IMG/VR virus record: IMGVR_UViG_3300037140_000379
Coordinates: 1 to 42,346 of that record
Direction: 5' to 3' (one strand)
Length of the DNA: 42,346 nucleotides
DNA from: a virus
In this document: positions 24,663-33,006 of the stretch, one piece after another
Numbering within the stretch: the stretch's first letter is position 1
Layout: each line of letters starts with the position of its first letter
The notes under the pieces: generated by a model
What the model was told of the DNA's origin: nothing
Databases searched by the model: none
What the model saw: only the letters and a program-made list of their open reading frames with translations
Program-made: the position numbers and the translations under genes

Positions 24663-27600
24663 ATGCTCTTCCGCACCCTAATTCTCTCGCTCTGGCTGGT
24701 TTGTCTGACCGCTTCGGGGGCGACCTACTACGTCGCGCCTGGGGGAAGTGACGCCGCGTCCGGTTTATCAGGCAGCCCCTGGGCATCCATCGGCATGGGG
24801 TTCACGAATGCCGTGGCGGGCGATACGGTGCTGGTTGCGCCGGGGAATTACAATGACGCCAATATCAGCATGTGGACTCAGCACAGCGGCGCCAGCAATG
24901 CCCCGATAGTGATTCGTGGAACAAACGCTAATATTAGCGGCAACATTGCTACGGACCTGAAAAATAGCTGGTGGGTTGTGTCCGGGCTCACCTTTAACTA
25001 TACCATGTGGGTTCGCCCGACGGCGAGCGACTGCACCATCACCAACTGCACCTGGACGAATTTCGAGGGTGGTGGAATCCACTTTGACCAGCCGGTAACG
25101 GGAGCAAATCCAGCCGACTCCGCCCAGCGGATTACCGTCATAAACAATGTCTTTGACGGTTTGATCAATGCTCAGAACCTGGAACTATTTGGGGTCGGCC
25201 ATTTGGTGCAGGGCAATGTTTTCAAAAACGGAATATCTTCGGATGCGATATACGCTTTTGGCTCCAACGTCGTCATTCGAGCCAATCTGTTCACGAACAT
25301 GTATGCGGTGGGAGGCTATGGCAATCACCCGGACATCCTGCAAACGTTCGGCAATAACGGACTGTGGATGGTGAATTACCTCTTCGAGGACAACTGCGTC
25401 GTCAACTGCCCGATTCAACTGACGCAGTTTGAGCAAAACCAAGTGACGACCAATTCGCTTTGGGGAATCGTTATCCGCAATAACGTCTTCAAGGATTCGT
25501 CAATGACGTGCAGCATCGACACGCCCAACACCCGGCTCTACAACAACACGTTTTATCATTGCAACAACGGCGGCGCCCTGGCGGCGATAGCGTTTAACGA
25601 TCCACAGGGAAACGATCCCAGGGGCACACCTTATGGCTGTCAGATTTTCAACAACGCCTTTATCGAGTGCAGCGGCACTTACAATGCGTTTCCCAAGGAG
25701 GAAGGGATAGGGCCGCTTACCACTGCCAATGCCGGGGGCGGCGGAAGAACTGGCGGCGGCTTCGCGCGGCTGGCCAATCAGGATGATGTGCTGACAGTGT
25801 TTGGCATTTGCAGCAACCTCTCCGGCACCGTGACGGGGGCGGTTATTTACTACTACCCGCTGAACAGCAACGTCTTCAATTTCGCAGCCTCCGGTTATGA
25901 CAGCACCAACGGCGGATATAACGTCACGAATGGAGTTTTCTACTGGACTGCGGCTATGGCGACCGTGACGAACGGATGGAGCACAAACCAGCAGGATTCG
26001 ATGTGGAATAATTACAACTTCGGATTCAAGATTCTCACCACGCCATTTGGCAACGGTGAAATCAGCGGGCCGATGCTCGCATACACCCCAAGCCCGCCGA
26101 TAGATACCTTGGTGGGCTACAACTACGCGACAACCGGAGCGACGGGAACGAACGGATTGACCAGCGGAGCGCTCAACCTGGCCTCGACGAACTGGCCTCT
26201 CCCGCTGATGGGCAGCGTGCTGATTGACGCCGGGACGAATCTCAGCAGCCTGGGAGTCACCAACGATTACAACGGGAATGCCCGGCCTCAGGGCAACGGA
26301 TTCGACATTGGCGCATTCGAGTATGGCGACTTGAACATTGGTTTGCAGCTTCACCTGGACTTCTCGACGCTCATGACTGTAGGGGTGGCGGATGTCACCG
26401 GCAATGGCCATACCGCCTTGCAATTCAATTCGACGAACAACATCGCCACCACGAATGGAATCTACGGCACGACGGCGGGGCAGTGGGCATACAAGTTCAC
26501 CCAGAGCGACTTGTCAGGCCATACCTACCCGGCCTCGCAATACCTGGCGGTAACGAACATGACGGGGATTCAGTATTTGACCAACGCCACGGTCAGTTTT
26601 TGGGCGCAGATTTCCAGCAACGGGGATCTGGCCATGAACGTCATGAGCGCGGGCTTTGACCCGTACAATGCAATCGGCGGGGATGTTACGGCTGCCACCA
26701 ATGGATGGTTCATCGGCCGGGACTATACCGCGCAGTTGCGGTTTATGGATTATCCAGCCAATGGAAGCCGCAATCGAGTAGTAGCGTGGCCAAACGATAC
26801 GTCGTCAGTTGATCTTTCCACGACAAATTTCCATTTGTACACGGTCACGATTGATTGCATCAGTAATCGCGTCGTCTCTTATTATGATGGGAATCAGTGC
26901 GATACCAACACCATCGACCTTCCTTGGATACGAATGTATGGCACGATCAATCAGCCTTGGCTGGCCATCGGCACGGCGACAATGGACGGGACTCCAATGT
27001 GGGGGGACGATCTCTATCCTAACACGGCCTATTTCGTGGGGCGAATGGCCGACGTGCGCCTGTGGAATCGGACGCTATCGGCCCAGGATGCTTCGGATCT
27101 ATTCCACGGGATTGATCTCCCGGCGGTTCCTGCCGGGATCGCCACTCAGCCAGCCAGCCTGACTAACGGGTCGGGTGATAACGTGTCGTTTTCGGTAGTT
27201 CCCTATGGCACCATGCCGATCAGTTACCAGTGGAGTTTCAACACGGTGTCAGTCTCCGGGGCGACGAATGCGAGCTACGCTCTGAGCGGCATTCTGGCAC
27301 CGAACGCCGGCGGCTACCAGGTGGCCGTGTCGAACGCTTACGGCATGGTGACGAGTGCCGTGGCCTCGCTCACGGTGACAAACCCATTGCCTACCTACAA
27401 CAGTAATGGGCTGGTCGGATGGTGGAAATTCGACGAAGGGACGGGAACGGGCGCTCTGGATTCGTCGTACAACAACGGGAACCTCACCCTGCACGGAGGG
27501 CCGACGTGGGTTGCTGGAGTTTCCAATTCTGCGTTGTCGTTTTCATCGGGCACCTGGGCAGATTCACTCGCGATGGTGGGTCAAGCGGCAACCAACATCA

Positions 27601-28388
27601 GCATAGCCATGTGGGTTCAGCCGAATGACGCCAGTGACCATCAGGAGCTTCTTAATTATGGGACGGATGCGGACCACTCGATAGTCATCATGGCTGGTTG
27701 GCAGAGTGGATTCTACAACGTCTTCATGGGCAATGTTGACGGCAGCGGCGGTTACCCCAATTGGCCACCATCACTGTTTGCTTTGCCAATGACCGGACTG
27801 GGAGGTCCGTGGGACCATATTTGCTATGCGTCGGATGGTAGCACTATCTGGTGCTATTTGAATGGCACATTAGTCCATACCGTCTCTGGCAGCATGAATA
27901 CTATAGGAGTGCCGACCCAGGTTAGCATTGGCCGACCGATTGGAACGGCGTCGTATTATTTCTACGGAGCCCTTGACGACGTGCGCATCTACAACCGGGC
28001 GATCACCGGCCCGGAAGTATTGGCCCTGTTCTACGGCACAAACGGCATACCGCCAGTCATTGCGCCGGCCATCACCAGCCAGCCGCAGAGCCAGACCAAC
28101 GTGGCGGGCGCCAATGTGACGTTTTCCGTGACGGCGCAGTCTGATGGAGGGACGCCGGTTTACCAGTGGCACTTCAACGGCGCGCTGGACGTTTCCCGGT
28201 CATCGTCGGCTTATGTGCTGAACGGCATCACGACGAACAACGCCGGCGGCTACCAGGTGGTGGTGACGAACATCGGCGGGGCGGTGACGAGCGCGGTGGC
28301 GACTTTGACGGTCACCAACGTAATCGTGACGGTCACGAATGGGCCGGGTGGAATCATATACGTGGGGACGTTGAGAGTCGGGCCATAA
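24663..28388 (+). CDS. Large exported adhesin-like protein: beta-helix, LamG and Ig domains
   Basis: 1241 residues, one base after the tailspike stop. Signal MLFRTLILSLWLVCLTASG. Residues 20-340 form a right-handed beta-helix (TYYVAPGGSDAASGLSGSPW start; many 'N..F.n' coils) ending in the secreted-protein motif NARPQGNGFDIGAFEYG near 555. Two LamG/concanavalin-like domains follow (about 565-815 and 930-1110: ADVRLWNRTLSAQDASDLF; GALDDVRIYNRAITGPEVLA), interleaved with two Ig-like domains (about 825-910 and 1130-1215: SYQWSFNTV, GGYQVAVSNAYG). The architecture is that of bacterial surface carbohydrate-binding proteins, probably host-derived and used as a spike or as a lysogenic surface protein. 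Confidence 0.75.
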   Translation: MLFRTLILSLWLVCLTASGATYYVAPGGSDAASGLSGSPWASIGMGFTNAVAGDTVLVAPGNYNDANISMWTQHSGASNAPIVIRGTNANISGNIATDLKNSWWVVSGLTFNYTMWVRPTASDCTITNCTWTNFEGGGIHFDQPVTGANPADSAQRITVINNVFDGLINAQNLELFGVGHLVQGNVFKNGISSDAIYAFGSNVVIRANLFTNMYAVGGYGNHPDILQTFGNNGLWMVNYLFEDNCVVNCPIQLTQFEQNQVTTNSLWGIVIRNNVFKDSSMTCSIDTPNTRLYNNTFYHCNNGGALAAIAFNDPQGNDPRGTPYGCQIFNNAFIECSGTYNAFPKEEGIGPLTTANAGGGGRTGGGFARLANQDDVLTVFGICSNLSGTVTGAVIYYYPLNSNVFNFAASGYDSTNGGYNVTNGVFYWTAAMATVTNGWSTNQQDSMWNNYNFGFKILTTPFGNGEISGPMLAYTPSPPIDTLVGYNYATTGATGTNGLTSGALNLASTNWPLPLMGSVLIDAGTNLSSLGVTNDYNGNARPQGNGFDIGAFEYGDLNIGLQLHLDFSTLMTVGVADVTGNGHTALQFNSTNNIATTNGIYGTTAGQWAYKFTQSDLSGHTYPASQYLAVTNMTGIQYLTNATVSFWAQISSNGDLAMNVMSAGFDPYNAIGGDVTAATNGWFIGRDYTAQLRFMDYPANGSRNRVVAWPNDTSSVDLSTTNFHLYTVTIDCISNRVVSYYDGNQCDTNTIDLPWIRMYGTINQPWLAIGTATMDGTPMWGDDLYPNTAYFVGRMADVRLWNRTLSAQDASDLFHGIDLPAVPAGIATQPASLTNGSGDNVSFSVVPYGTMPISYQWSFNTVSVSGATNASYALSGILAPNAGGYQVAVSNAYGMVTSAVASLTVTNPLPTYNSNGLVGWWKFDEGTGTGALDSSYNNGNLTLHGGPTWVAGVSNSALSFSSGTWADSLAMVGQAATNISIAMWVQPNDASDHQELLNYGTDADHSIVIMAGWQSGFYNVFMGNVDGSGGYPNWPPSLFALPMTGLGGPWDHICYASDGSTIWCYLNGTLVHTVSGSMNTIGVPTQVSIGRPIGTASYYFYGALDDVRIYNRAITGPEVLALFYGTNGIPPVIAPAITSQPQSQTNVAGANVTFSVTAQSDGGTPVYQWHFNGALDVSRSSSAYVLNGITTNNAGGYQVVVTNIGGAVTSAVATLTVTNVIVTVTNGPGGIIYVGTLRVGP

Positions 28389-28411
28389 ATCGTTGACGGG
28401 TTTCGTCTGGC

Positions 28412-28603
28412 ATGATGCCGGCCGAACAATCTCCGGATGCGCTGAGGGACATGCTGAAAGTCGTGGGGCCCAACGGCATCGTGTTGGCCGCGCTCAATGT
28501 CCTAACGATTAAAGGTTGGCTGGAACTCTCGGTGCTGACATTGTCGATCGGATACACAATCTGGCGCTGGAGGCGGGATCTCCGCAATGACCACAAAAAC
28601 TGA
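28412..28603 (+). CDS. Small membrane protein, holin-like
   Basis: 63 residues. One or two membrane segments (VVGPNGIVLAALNVL; LELSVLTLSIGYTIW) ending in a basic tail (RWRRDLRNDHKN). It overlaps the next holin-like gene by 17 bp. A small membrane protein with a charged C-terminus beside another suggests a holin/antiholin pair. Confidence 0.6.
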   Translation: MMPAEQSPDALRDMLKVVGPNGIVLAALNVLTIKGWLELSVLTLSIGYTIWRWRRDLRNDHKN

Positions 28604-28808
28604 ACTGTGGCTCAAAGGCTTGCTGGCGGCGTTTGTGGGAGGCGTCGCGAATTCGTTCCTTTCGGCGGTCGGCATCGCCGGCGCGCAGACGTTTGGCATC
28701 AATGTGCAGCAGCTTAATTTCAAACAGCTCGTCATCACGACGGTAGTGGGCGGTGTCGTCGGCTCGATGCTCTATCTGAAGCAATCGCCGGTGCCTCCGG
28801 AAGGCTGA
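28587..28808 (+). CDS. Putative holin
   Basis: 73 residues. TKTELWLKGLLAAFVGGVAN opens a first membrane segment, and LVITTVVGGVVGSMLYLKQS is the second, ending in SPVPPEG. The 'LYLKQSPVP' end is a pattern I recall from phage holin-like proteins of environmental bacteria. The product would form membrane lesions at lysis. I found no endolysin nearby, so the lysis set is incomplete or its enzyme unrecognised. Confidence 0.65.
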   Translation: MTTKTELWLKGLLAAFVGGVANSFLSAVGIAGAQTFGINVQQLNFKQLVITTVVGGVVGSMLYLKQSPVPPEG

Positions 28809-28835
28809 CGGAAGACTGAGGACGGAGGACGGCGG
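28806..28835. repeat. GGACGGA word repeat, short
   Basis: GACGGAAGACTGAGGACGGA and a few more bases in the gap after the holin; related to the tract within terS. Confidence 0.7.
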
Positions 28836-28876
28836 GCGTTGACGGATTTGGGTTGGTAGTGAATCAACGCACGAAA

Positions 28877-29257
28877 ATGAAAATGAAACTTTCCGCCCTT
28901 CTGATTGCATCTTTCTCGGCTCTGCTCATCTCTGGCTGTGTGAGCGCGACCGCCACGCGCGTGACCGCCAATCAAGACGGGAGCACCACGACTGATACCA
29001 TCAAGACAAGCGCTTTCCTGGAGAACATCGGCAATGGCGCCTACTCGAATGGAACCGGCATGACGCTGTCGGTCACCTCGGCAACGCCCGATCAGGCATC
29101 GATCGCCACGCTGGCGGGCGGGGTGGTCGATTTGGGGAAGGCCGCCTTGGCGTTTGCCGCCACGAAGACGAATTCTCCGGCCGTGCTGCCCCCAAACCAA
29201 GCCGCGCAGGACCCGGCTGCCTTCGGGACGATTAAAGCAGTCAAGCCCTCGCCGTGA
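28877..29257 (+). CDS. Lipoprotein, possible outer spanin
   Basis: 126 residues from the ATG at 28877 (or 28883). MKMKLSALLIASFSALLISG then Cys is a lipobox (LISGC). The mature part is small, Thr/Ala-rich and unstructured-looking. Position after the holins would suit an o-spanin, though it is longer than most and no inner spanin is visible. The stop overlaps the next start as GTGA. Confidence 0.55.
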   Translation: MKMKLSALLIASFSALLISGCVSATATRVTANQDGSTTTDTIKTSAFLENIGNGAYSNGTGMTLSVTSATPDQASIATLAGGVVDLGKAALAFAATKTNSPAVLPPNQAAQDPAAFGTIKAVKPSP

Positions 29258-29799
29258 GCCGGGCGAGGAAATACTTCCTTGGGGTCACCGGTTTCTTCGC
29301 CGGGGCGATCCTGTCCGGCTATGTGGCCGGCTGCGCATCCGCGCAGGGCGGCGGCGCGCAGGGGATTCCAAATCTCCGGCTGGTGGAGGCGCCGTCGATT
29401 TACCGGAGCGGACAGATTACATCGATGGCGCAGTGGATCTACGTCCGGGACGTGCTGCAGGTGTCCAATGTGGTCAAATTGAACGAGATCAATGAAGCGC
29501 CGGACGTTTTGCCGCCGGGCATGACACTCTACTATTTTCCCATCTCGATCGAGGAGCAGTTGGACCCGCTGCTGGTCGGCCGCGTGGCCTGGCAGATCCT
29601 GGAGGCGGTGCGGAAGATCGGGCCGGGGACATTGGTGCATTGCGAGTATGGGAACGACCGGACGGGAGCGGCGATTTATGCGCGGCGCATCCAGGAGGGC
29701 TGGAGCGAGGAGGCCGCACGCGCGGAGCTGCTGGCCGATGGATTTCATCCGCTGCTGCTGGGGTTGGAGCGTTTCACGAGGAGCTATACAACGCCATGA
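29254..29799 (+). CDS. Lipoprotein protein-tyrosine/dual-specificity phosphatase
   Basis: 181 residues from GTG at 29254. Signal with a lipobox ending VAGC (Cys27), so it is predicted to be an exported, membrane-anchored lipoprotein. Residues 40-175 form a cysteine-dependent phosphatase domain: APSIYRSGQIT, then VHCEYGNDRTGAA, where HCxxGxxRTG gives the P-loop nucleophile Cys130 and Arg136. An Asp general acid could lie in the preceding EEQLDPLLVG loop. It could remove phosphate from tyrosine or from phosphorylated cell-surface compounds. It is translationally coupled to both neighbours in a phage lysis-region operon. Confidence 0.8.
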   Translation: MSRARKYFLGVTGFFAGAILSGYVAGCASAQGGGAQGIPNLRLVEAPSIYRSGQITSMAQWIYVRDVLQVSNVVKLNEINEAPDVLPPGMTLYYFPISIEEQLDPLLVGRVAWQILEAVRKIGPGTLVHCEYGNDRTGAAIYARRIQEGWSEEAARAELLADGFHPLLLGLERFTRSYTTP

Positions 29800-29990
29800 G
29801 CCAGGCGGAACTTGCGCGGGCCAAGTCGAAGATGCGGCTGTTTGTGGCCGCCTGCCGGGTTATCCGAATGGCGGACGCCGGCGGGAGGGTGGACTGGGAG
29901 GCGCTGCCGGCTGAACTGCGAACGCTGATCGAGCAGATCAAGCGGCGCACGGCGGCGAAGTTCGGGGAGCCGCTGTATCATGCGGATTAG
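29796..29990 (+). CDS. Small protein coupled to the phosphatase
   Basis: 64 residues from the ATG at 29796, overlapping the phosphatase stop (ATGA). Helical and basic (MSQAELARAKSKMRLFVAAC; LRTLIEQIKRRTAAKFGEPL). No family recognised. Confidence 0.55.
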   Translation: MSQAELARAKSKMRLFVAACRVIRMADAGGRVDWEALPAELRTLIEQIKRRTAAKFGEPLYHAD

Positions 29991-30009
29991 TTGACGGGAC
30001 TCCGCAGGC

Positions 30010-30297
30010 ATGTGCACCGGCTTTAACAACATCGTCCAGGGTTACCTGGAGTGCCGGCGCCGCCACCAAATTGAACGTTTACGAAGAAAAATGAACACCG
30101 CTATCCAAAATTTGAATCAGGCCGTCGTCGCCCTGAACAACCTCGCGCCCCAAGTCATCACCATCCTCGGCACGCCCAATCCGAATGATCCGCAGATTCA
30201 GGCCGCGGCGGACTCGATAAATTCCGTGGTCAGCAGCATCACTGCCGCTTTGCCGGCTGCGCCCGCGCCTGTCAGCTCGGCCACCCTTAAAGGCTGA
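30010..30297 (+). CDS. Small helical protein, unknown
   Basis: 95 residues from the ATG at 30010; a second in-frame ATG at 30091 (MNTAIQNLNQAVVALNNLAP) is at least as likely and would give 68 residues. The mature part is amphipathic helix with hydrophobic heptads and a Pro/Ala tail. No homology recognised. Confidence 0.5.
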   Translation: MCTGFNNIVQGYLECRRRHQIERLRRKMNTAIQNLNQAVVALNNLAPQVITILGTPNPNDPQIQAAADSINSVVSSITAALPAAPAPVSSATLKG

Positions 30298-30350
30298 GAT
30301 TGACCCAATCCTGACCCAAGGGCGGCCAGGCTCGGAATCCCCAATGAAAG

Positions 30351-30387
30351 TGGCGGGAGCGGCGGGGCTCGAACCCGTGACTCCCGC
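30351..30387 (-). other. Probable attP core matching a tRNA (or tmRNA) 3' end
   Basis: Read on the minus strand, 30387-30351 gives a T-arm (CGGG-TTCGAGC-CCCG), a 7-base acceptor strand (CGCTCCC), a discriminator G and CCA. The 5' half of a tRNA is absent. A lone tRNA 3' end beside a tyrosine integrase is the usual sign of attP, since such phages integrate into the tRNA end and rebuild it. The exact core limits and tRNA identity cannot be fixed without the host. Confidence 0.65.
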
Positions 30388-30479
30388 TGCTCTTTTTTGC
30401 CTCCGGAACGCCCTATTCCAGGGGTTCCTTGCTGTTTGGCCACTTTGTTCCACGGGGAACTTTTGGCAGATTGCGGCAG

Positions 30480-30857
30480 CTAGCGGCAGGTTTCCTTGAC
30501 CCAATCTGACCCAATGTGCCGGATCGGACATCTTTGCGGCGGCACATTGTCGCCATATTGGGTGTCGAGCGATAGACGGCAGCCGACTTCCGGGATGACC
30601 GGGTCAACCGATGGATGTTTGCAGAAGCTCCACATATTTTCGTCGTCATCGGTGGCATCAAAATCAATATGCGGACAGTCTCTGCATTTAGCCGGGATCG
30701 CCGAACCAACCGGCTGCCCTAGCAGCCTGGCTGCTGCCGCCAGACAGAGATGGGGAGCTCTAGCAGCCTTTTGTATGCGCAGCATCGTTGCCAAGCTGGT
30801 AAGTCGCGCGGCTAGTTCCGCATTACTCAGTTCTGACTCATCGGATTGCATTTTCAA
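30480..30857 (-). CDS. Small cysteine-rich protein downstream of the integrase
   Basis: 125 residues from TTG at 30857 (TTGA overlap with the integrase stop), or ATG at 30851. N-terminal helices, then CRDCPHIDFDATDDDENMWS, FCKHP, GCR and RCPIR: five or six cysteines with a histidine that could hold zinc. No family recognised; coupled to the integrase and possibly a directionality or DNA-binding accessory. Confidence 0.5.
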   Translation of the reverse strand: MKMQSDESELSNAELAARLTSLATMLRIQKAARAPHLCLAAAARLLGQPVGSAIPAKCRDCPHIDFDATDDDENMWSFCKHPSVDPVIPEVGCRLSLDTQYGDNVPPQRCPIRHIGSDWVKETCR

Positions 30858-32323
30858 TTGGATCCACGCTTGCCCCAGGCGAAGAGCGTATCGAGGTCCG
30901 GACGCGTGGGGTTGATTGCGAACCAGGCGGCGGCTTCTTCGGCATCCACGGTCTTCTTGTAGTTCTTGTTGATGCGTTCGGGGCTGGTCCCGGCTTCGAG
31001 GGCGACTTTGCCGATGTTCTCGACCAGGGCGAGCCGGCTGCTGATGAAGGTGCGCCGGAGGCCGTTATCCCGCCATTGGACTTTCGCGAGCCGGGCGGCG
31101 CGCTGGAAGGCGTTATTGGCGTTGGCAAGCTCGCAGATTGGCCCGGACGGCCGTGCTTCAGCATAGGGCTTCAGCCAGGCGATGAGGTTGTCGCTCAGGG
31201 GGACGAAACGGTCGCGGCCGATCTTACGGGCGACCTCCTCCCGGACATGGATTCGTTTGCGTTTGAGGTCCACATCGCGCCAATCGAGGACGGGCAGGGG
31301 CTTTCCATTGGGATCTTTGCCGGCGCACATTTCCTCGTGCCGGAGGCCGGCGAAGGCGCCGATGGCCAAGTAGGGAATCATGGTCTTATACGGGCGGCCA
31401 CGGTCGGCCATGCCTTTCTCGATGGACTCGCGGGCGGCCAGGATGCGTTGGAATTCGTCAGCCGGGAAAAGGGCGATCCGGATAGGTTCATCTTTGGCGC
31501 GGTGGACGTCGTCCATGGCGGACCAGTCCCTGGGGACATAGTGGTTGTCCTTAGCGAACCGGTAGAAAGCGACCAGGGCGCCGCGGTAGTTGTTGCGGGT
31601 GCGCCGGGTGACGGGGAGCTTCCGGAGCCAGGCATTGAGATCCGGGCCGGCGATGCTGAGGACCGGGCCGGTGAAGTCCTTGGCGAAACGGCCCAGGCGG
31701 CTGGCGAGGTCTTCCAGGGTGTTTTGCGCCGCGCCATCGGTTTTTCTGGCGGCCAGGAGTTCCTGGAGGATCTCGGGGCAGGTACGGGAGGCGACGCCTT
31801 TGGCGTGATGATCGGCATAGAAGCGCGCGGCGAGCGCCAGGGCCCCGGTGGGGAAATCTCCAATGGCCGCGCGCAGGATGGCCAGGGCGGCGGCGCCGTC
31901 CGCGGCGAAGAGCTCGAGGGAAAGGCCCGAGGGGCGGAGAAGCTCTTCGGCGCGCTGGACGCTGGCTTTTTTGGCCTGACTGAAGCTGAGGAGACTGATC
32001 TGGCCGTTGGAGATGGTGTTGGCGTATTCGCGACCGATGGCTATGATGGCTTTTACGGAGTTCCTGGCTACCCGGCGTCCGCCGGCGGCGGCCGGAAGCT
32101 GGATGTACCACTTTTCATAGATTCGCCGGCGCTTTTTGTCATACCAGCGGCCCTTCCAGCGCCAAAGTGTGACGTAACCGTCGTCGCTTTTTATCGGGAA
32201 ACTTTTTCGCGCGCCCGGAACGTGGAGCGTGAAGGTATCATCCGAGGGGATTTGCCGGCGCGAACGGCCGGGCGCCAGCTCGAACTGTGCCTCGCCGGCA
32301 GTTTGAGGAACGCTAGAAAACAT
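30854..32323 (-). CDS. int: Tyrosine recombinase (phage integrase)
   Basis: 489 residues from the ATG at 32323, which overlaps the upstream stop. It would integrate the phage at the tRNA-like attP about 470 bp away. N-terminal arm-type region (about 25-110), SAM-like core-binding domain (about 150-270), catalytic domain: Arg328 in GAFAGLRHEEM, Lys near 367 in EEVARKIGRDRFVPL, the box II variant WRDNGLRRTFISS (Asn where His is common; Arg423 present), and Tyr455 in RINKNYKKTV. It lacks the extra helix segment typical of integron integrases and it faces a tRNA-type site, so I read it as a phage integrase, not IntI. Confidence 0.85.
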   Translation of the reverse strand: MFSSVPQTAGEAQFELAPGRSRRQIPSDDTFTLHVPGARKSFPIKSDDGYVTLWRWKGRWYDKKRRRIYEKWYIQLPAAAGGRRVARNSVKAIIAIGREYANTISNGQISLLSFSQAKKASVQRAEELLRPSGLSLELFAADGAAALAILRAAIGDFPTGALALAARFYADHHAKGVASRTCPEILQELLAARKTDGAAQNTLEDLASRLGRFAKDFTGPVLSIAGPDLNAWLRKLPVTRRTRNNYRGALVAFYRFAKDNHYVPRDWSAMDDVHRAKDEPIRIALFPADEFQRILAARESIEKGMADRGRPYKTMIPYLAIGAFAGLRHEEMCAGKDPNGKPLPVLDWRDVDLKRKRIHVREEVARKIGRDRFVPLSDNLIAWLKPYAEARPSGPICELANANNAFQRAARLAKVQWRDNGLRRTFISSRLALVENIGKVALEAGTSPERINKNYKKTVDAEEAAAWFAINPTRPDLDTLFAWGKRGSN

Positions 32324-32699
32324 AAGACTGGTAGTCGAATTCCTTGCCGCCGATCCAAACTTTGGTGAGCTTGAACTTGAATGGGTCGAAGCGTTCGCCG
32401 CTGCCATCCTTGGAGAATTCGGCCAGGAGGACAGTGATGGCTTCCCCGGGCGCGAGTGAACCGATCACGTACCGGTACGCGAAAGGCGGGTCGCCGTTGA
32501 TGAAGACGTTGAGGGCAGGCCAATTGGTTTGATCGAGATTCATTATCCCGAGGGTGGTTGCGTCGAAACGAACGTCGGCCTTGACCACCTTGTGCGCCGG
32601 CGCGGATGTCGGGGACGCAACCTGGCTCTCTGAACACAGATCGATCACATAGAGGACGAGAGCGAGGACGAGGAGCGCGGCGAGGCAGTTTTTTATCAT
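32313..32699 (-). CDS. Exported or membrane-anchored protein upstream of int
   Basis: 128 residues from the ATG at 32699. MIKNCLAALLVLALVLYVID is a signal or anchor. The rest is a small beta domain (VKADVRFDATTLGIMNLDQT, LNVFINGDPPFAYRYVIGSL) resembling periplasmic domains of unknown function. It overlaps the integrase start by 11 bp. Confidence 0.6.
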   Translation of the reverse strand: MIKNCLAALLVLALVLYVIDLCSESQVASPTSAPAHKVVKADVRFDATTLGIMNLDQTNWPALNVFINGDPPFAYRYVIGSLAPGEAITVLLAEFSKDGSGERFDPFKFKLTKVWIGGKEFDYQSYVF

Positions 32700-32730
32700 G
32701 GGAGTCCGGGCAGAAATGGTGTGAGGTCGA

Positions 32731-33006
32731 TTATGTTCCGGTCTTTTTCTTTGGGGCAGGACGATCTTCGGCGGTGGAGAATTCTCGCCGGGCCGGCGGA
32801 TAGGCCGAAGTCGAGCGGGAGGATTTCCCCAAGCTAGGCTGGTCCTTGGTGCCGAAGATCTGGTCATAACGCTCGCGAATCAACTCTTCGACCAGAATGC
32901 TGAGCGATGTATAATGCCGCTTGGCCATGATCTTCTTGGCCCATTCAATAATCTCGGGTTGAAGCGTGAGGTTGACGGCGCGTTTGTTTCTCATTCTGCT
33001 GCGCAT
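32731..33006 (-). CDS. Ribbon-helix-helix regulator
   Basis: 91 residues from the ATG at 33006 (a second at 32994). RAVNLTLQPEIIEWAKKIMA then SLSILVEELIRERY matches a CopG/Arc-type ribbon-helix-helix: a DNA-contacting beta strand, then two helices. The C-terminus is basic and proline-rich. It is divergent from another such gene at 33134, with operator-like repeats between them. It could control the integrase/early switch. Confidence 0.75.
   Translation of the reverse strand: MRSRMRNKRAVNLTLQPEIIEWAKKIMAKRHYTSLSILVEELIRERYDQIFGTKDQPSLGKSSRSTSAYPPARREFSTAEDRPAPKKKTGT

Noticed and set aside
30351-30387. A complete tRNA gene
   Set aside because: Only the T-arm, acceptor 3' strand and CCA are present; the 5' half and anticodon arm are not found upstream on that strand.
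30854-32323. Integrase as an integron integrase (IntI)
   Set aside because: No IntI-specific extra helix was seen, and it sits beside a tRNA-like attP about 3 kb from the cassettes in the opposite orientation.
31076-32368. 430-codon plus-strand frame opposite the integrase
   Set aside because: Shadow; the minus strand carries the complete tyrosine-recombinase motifs.
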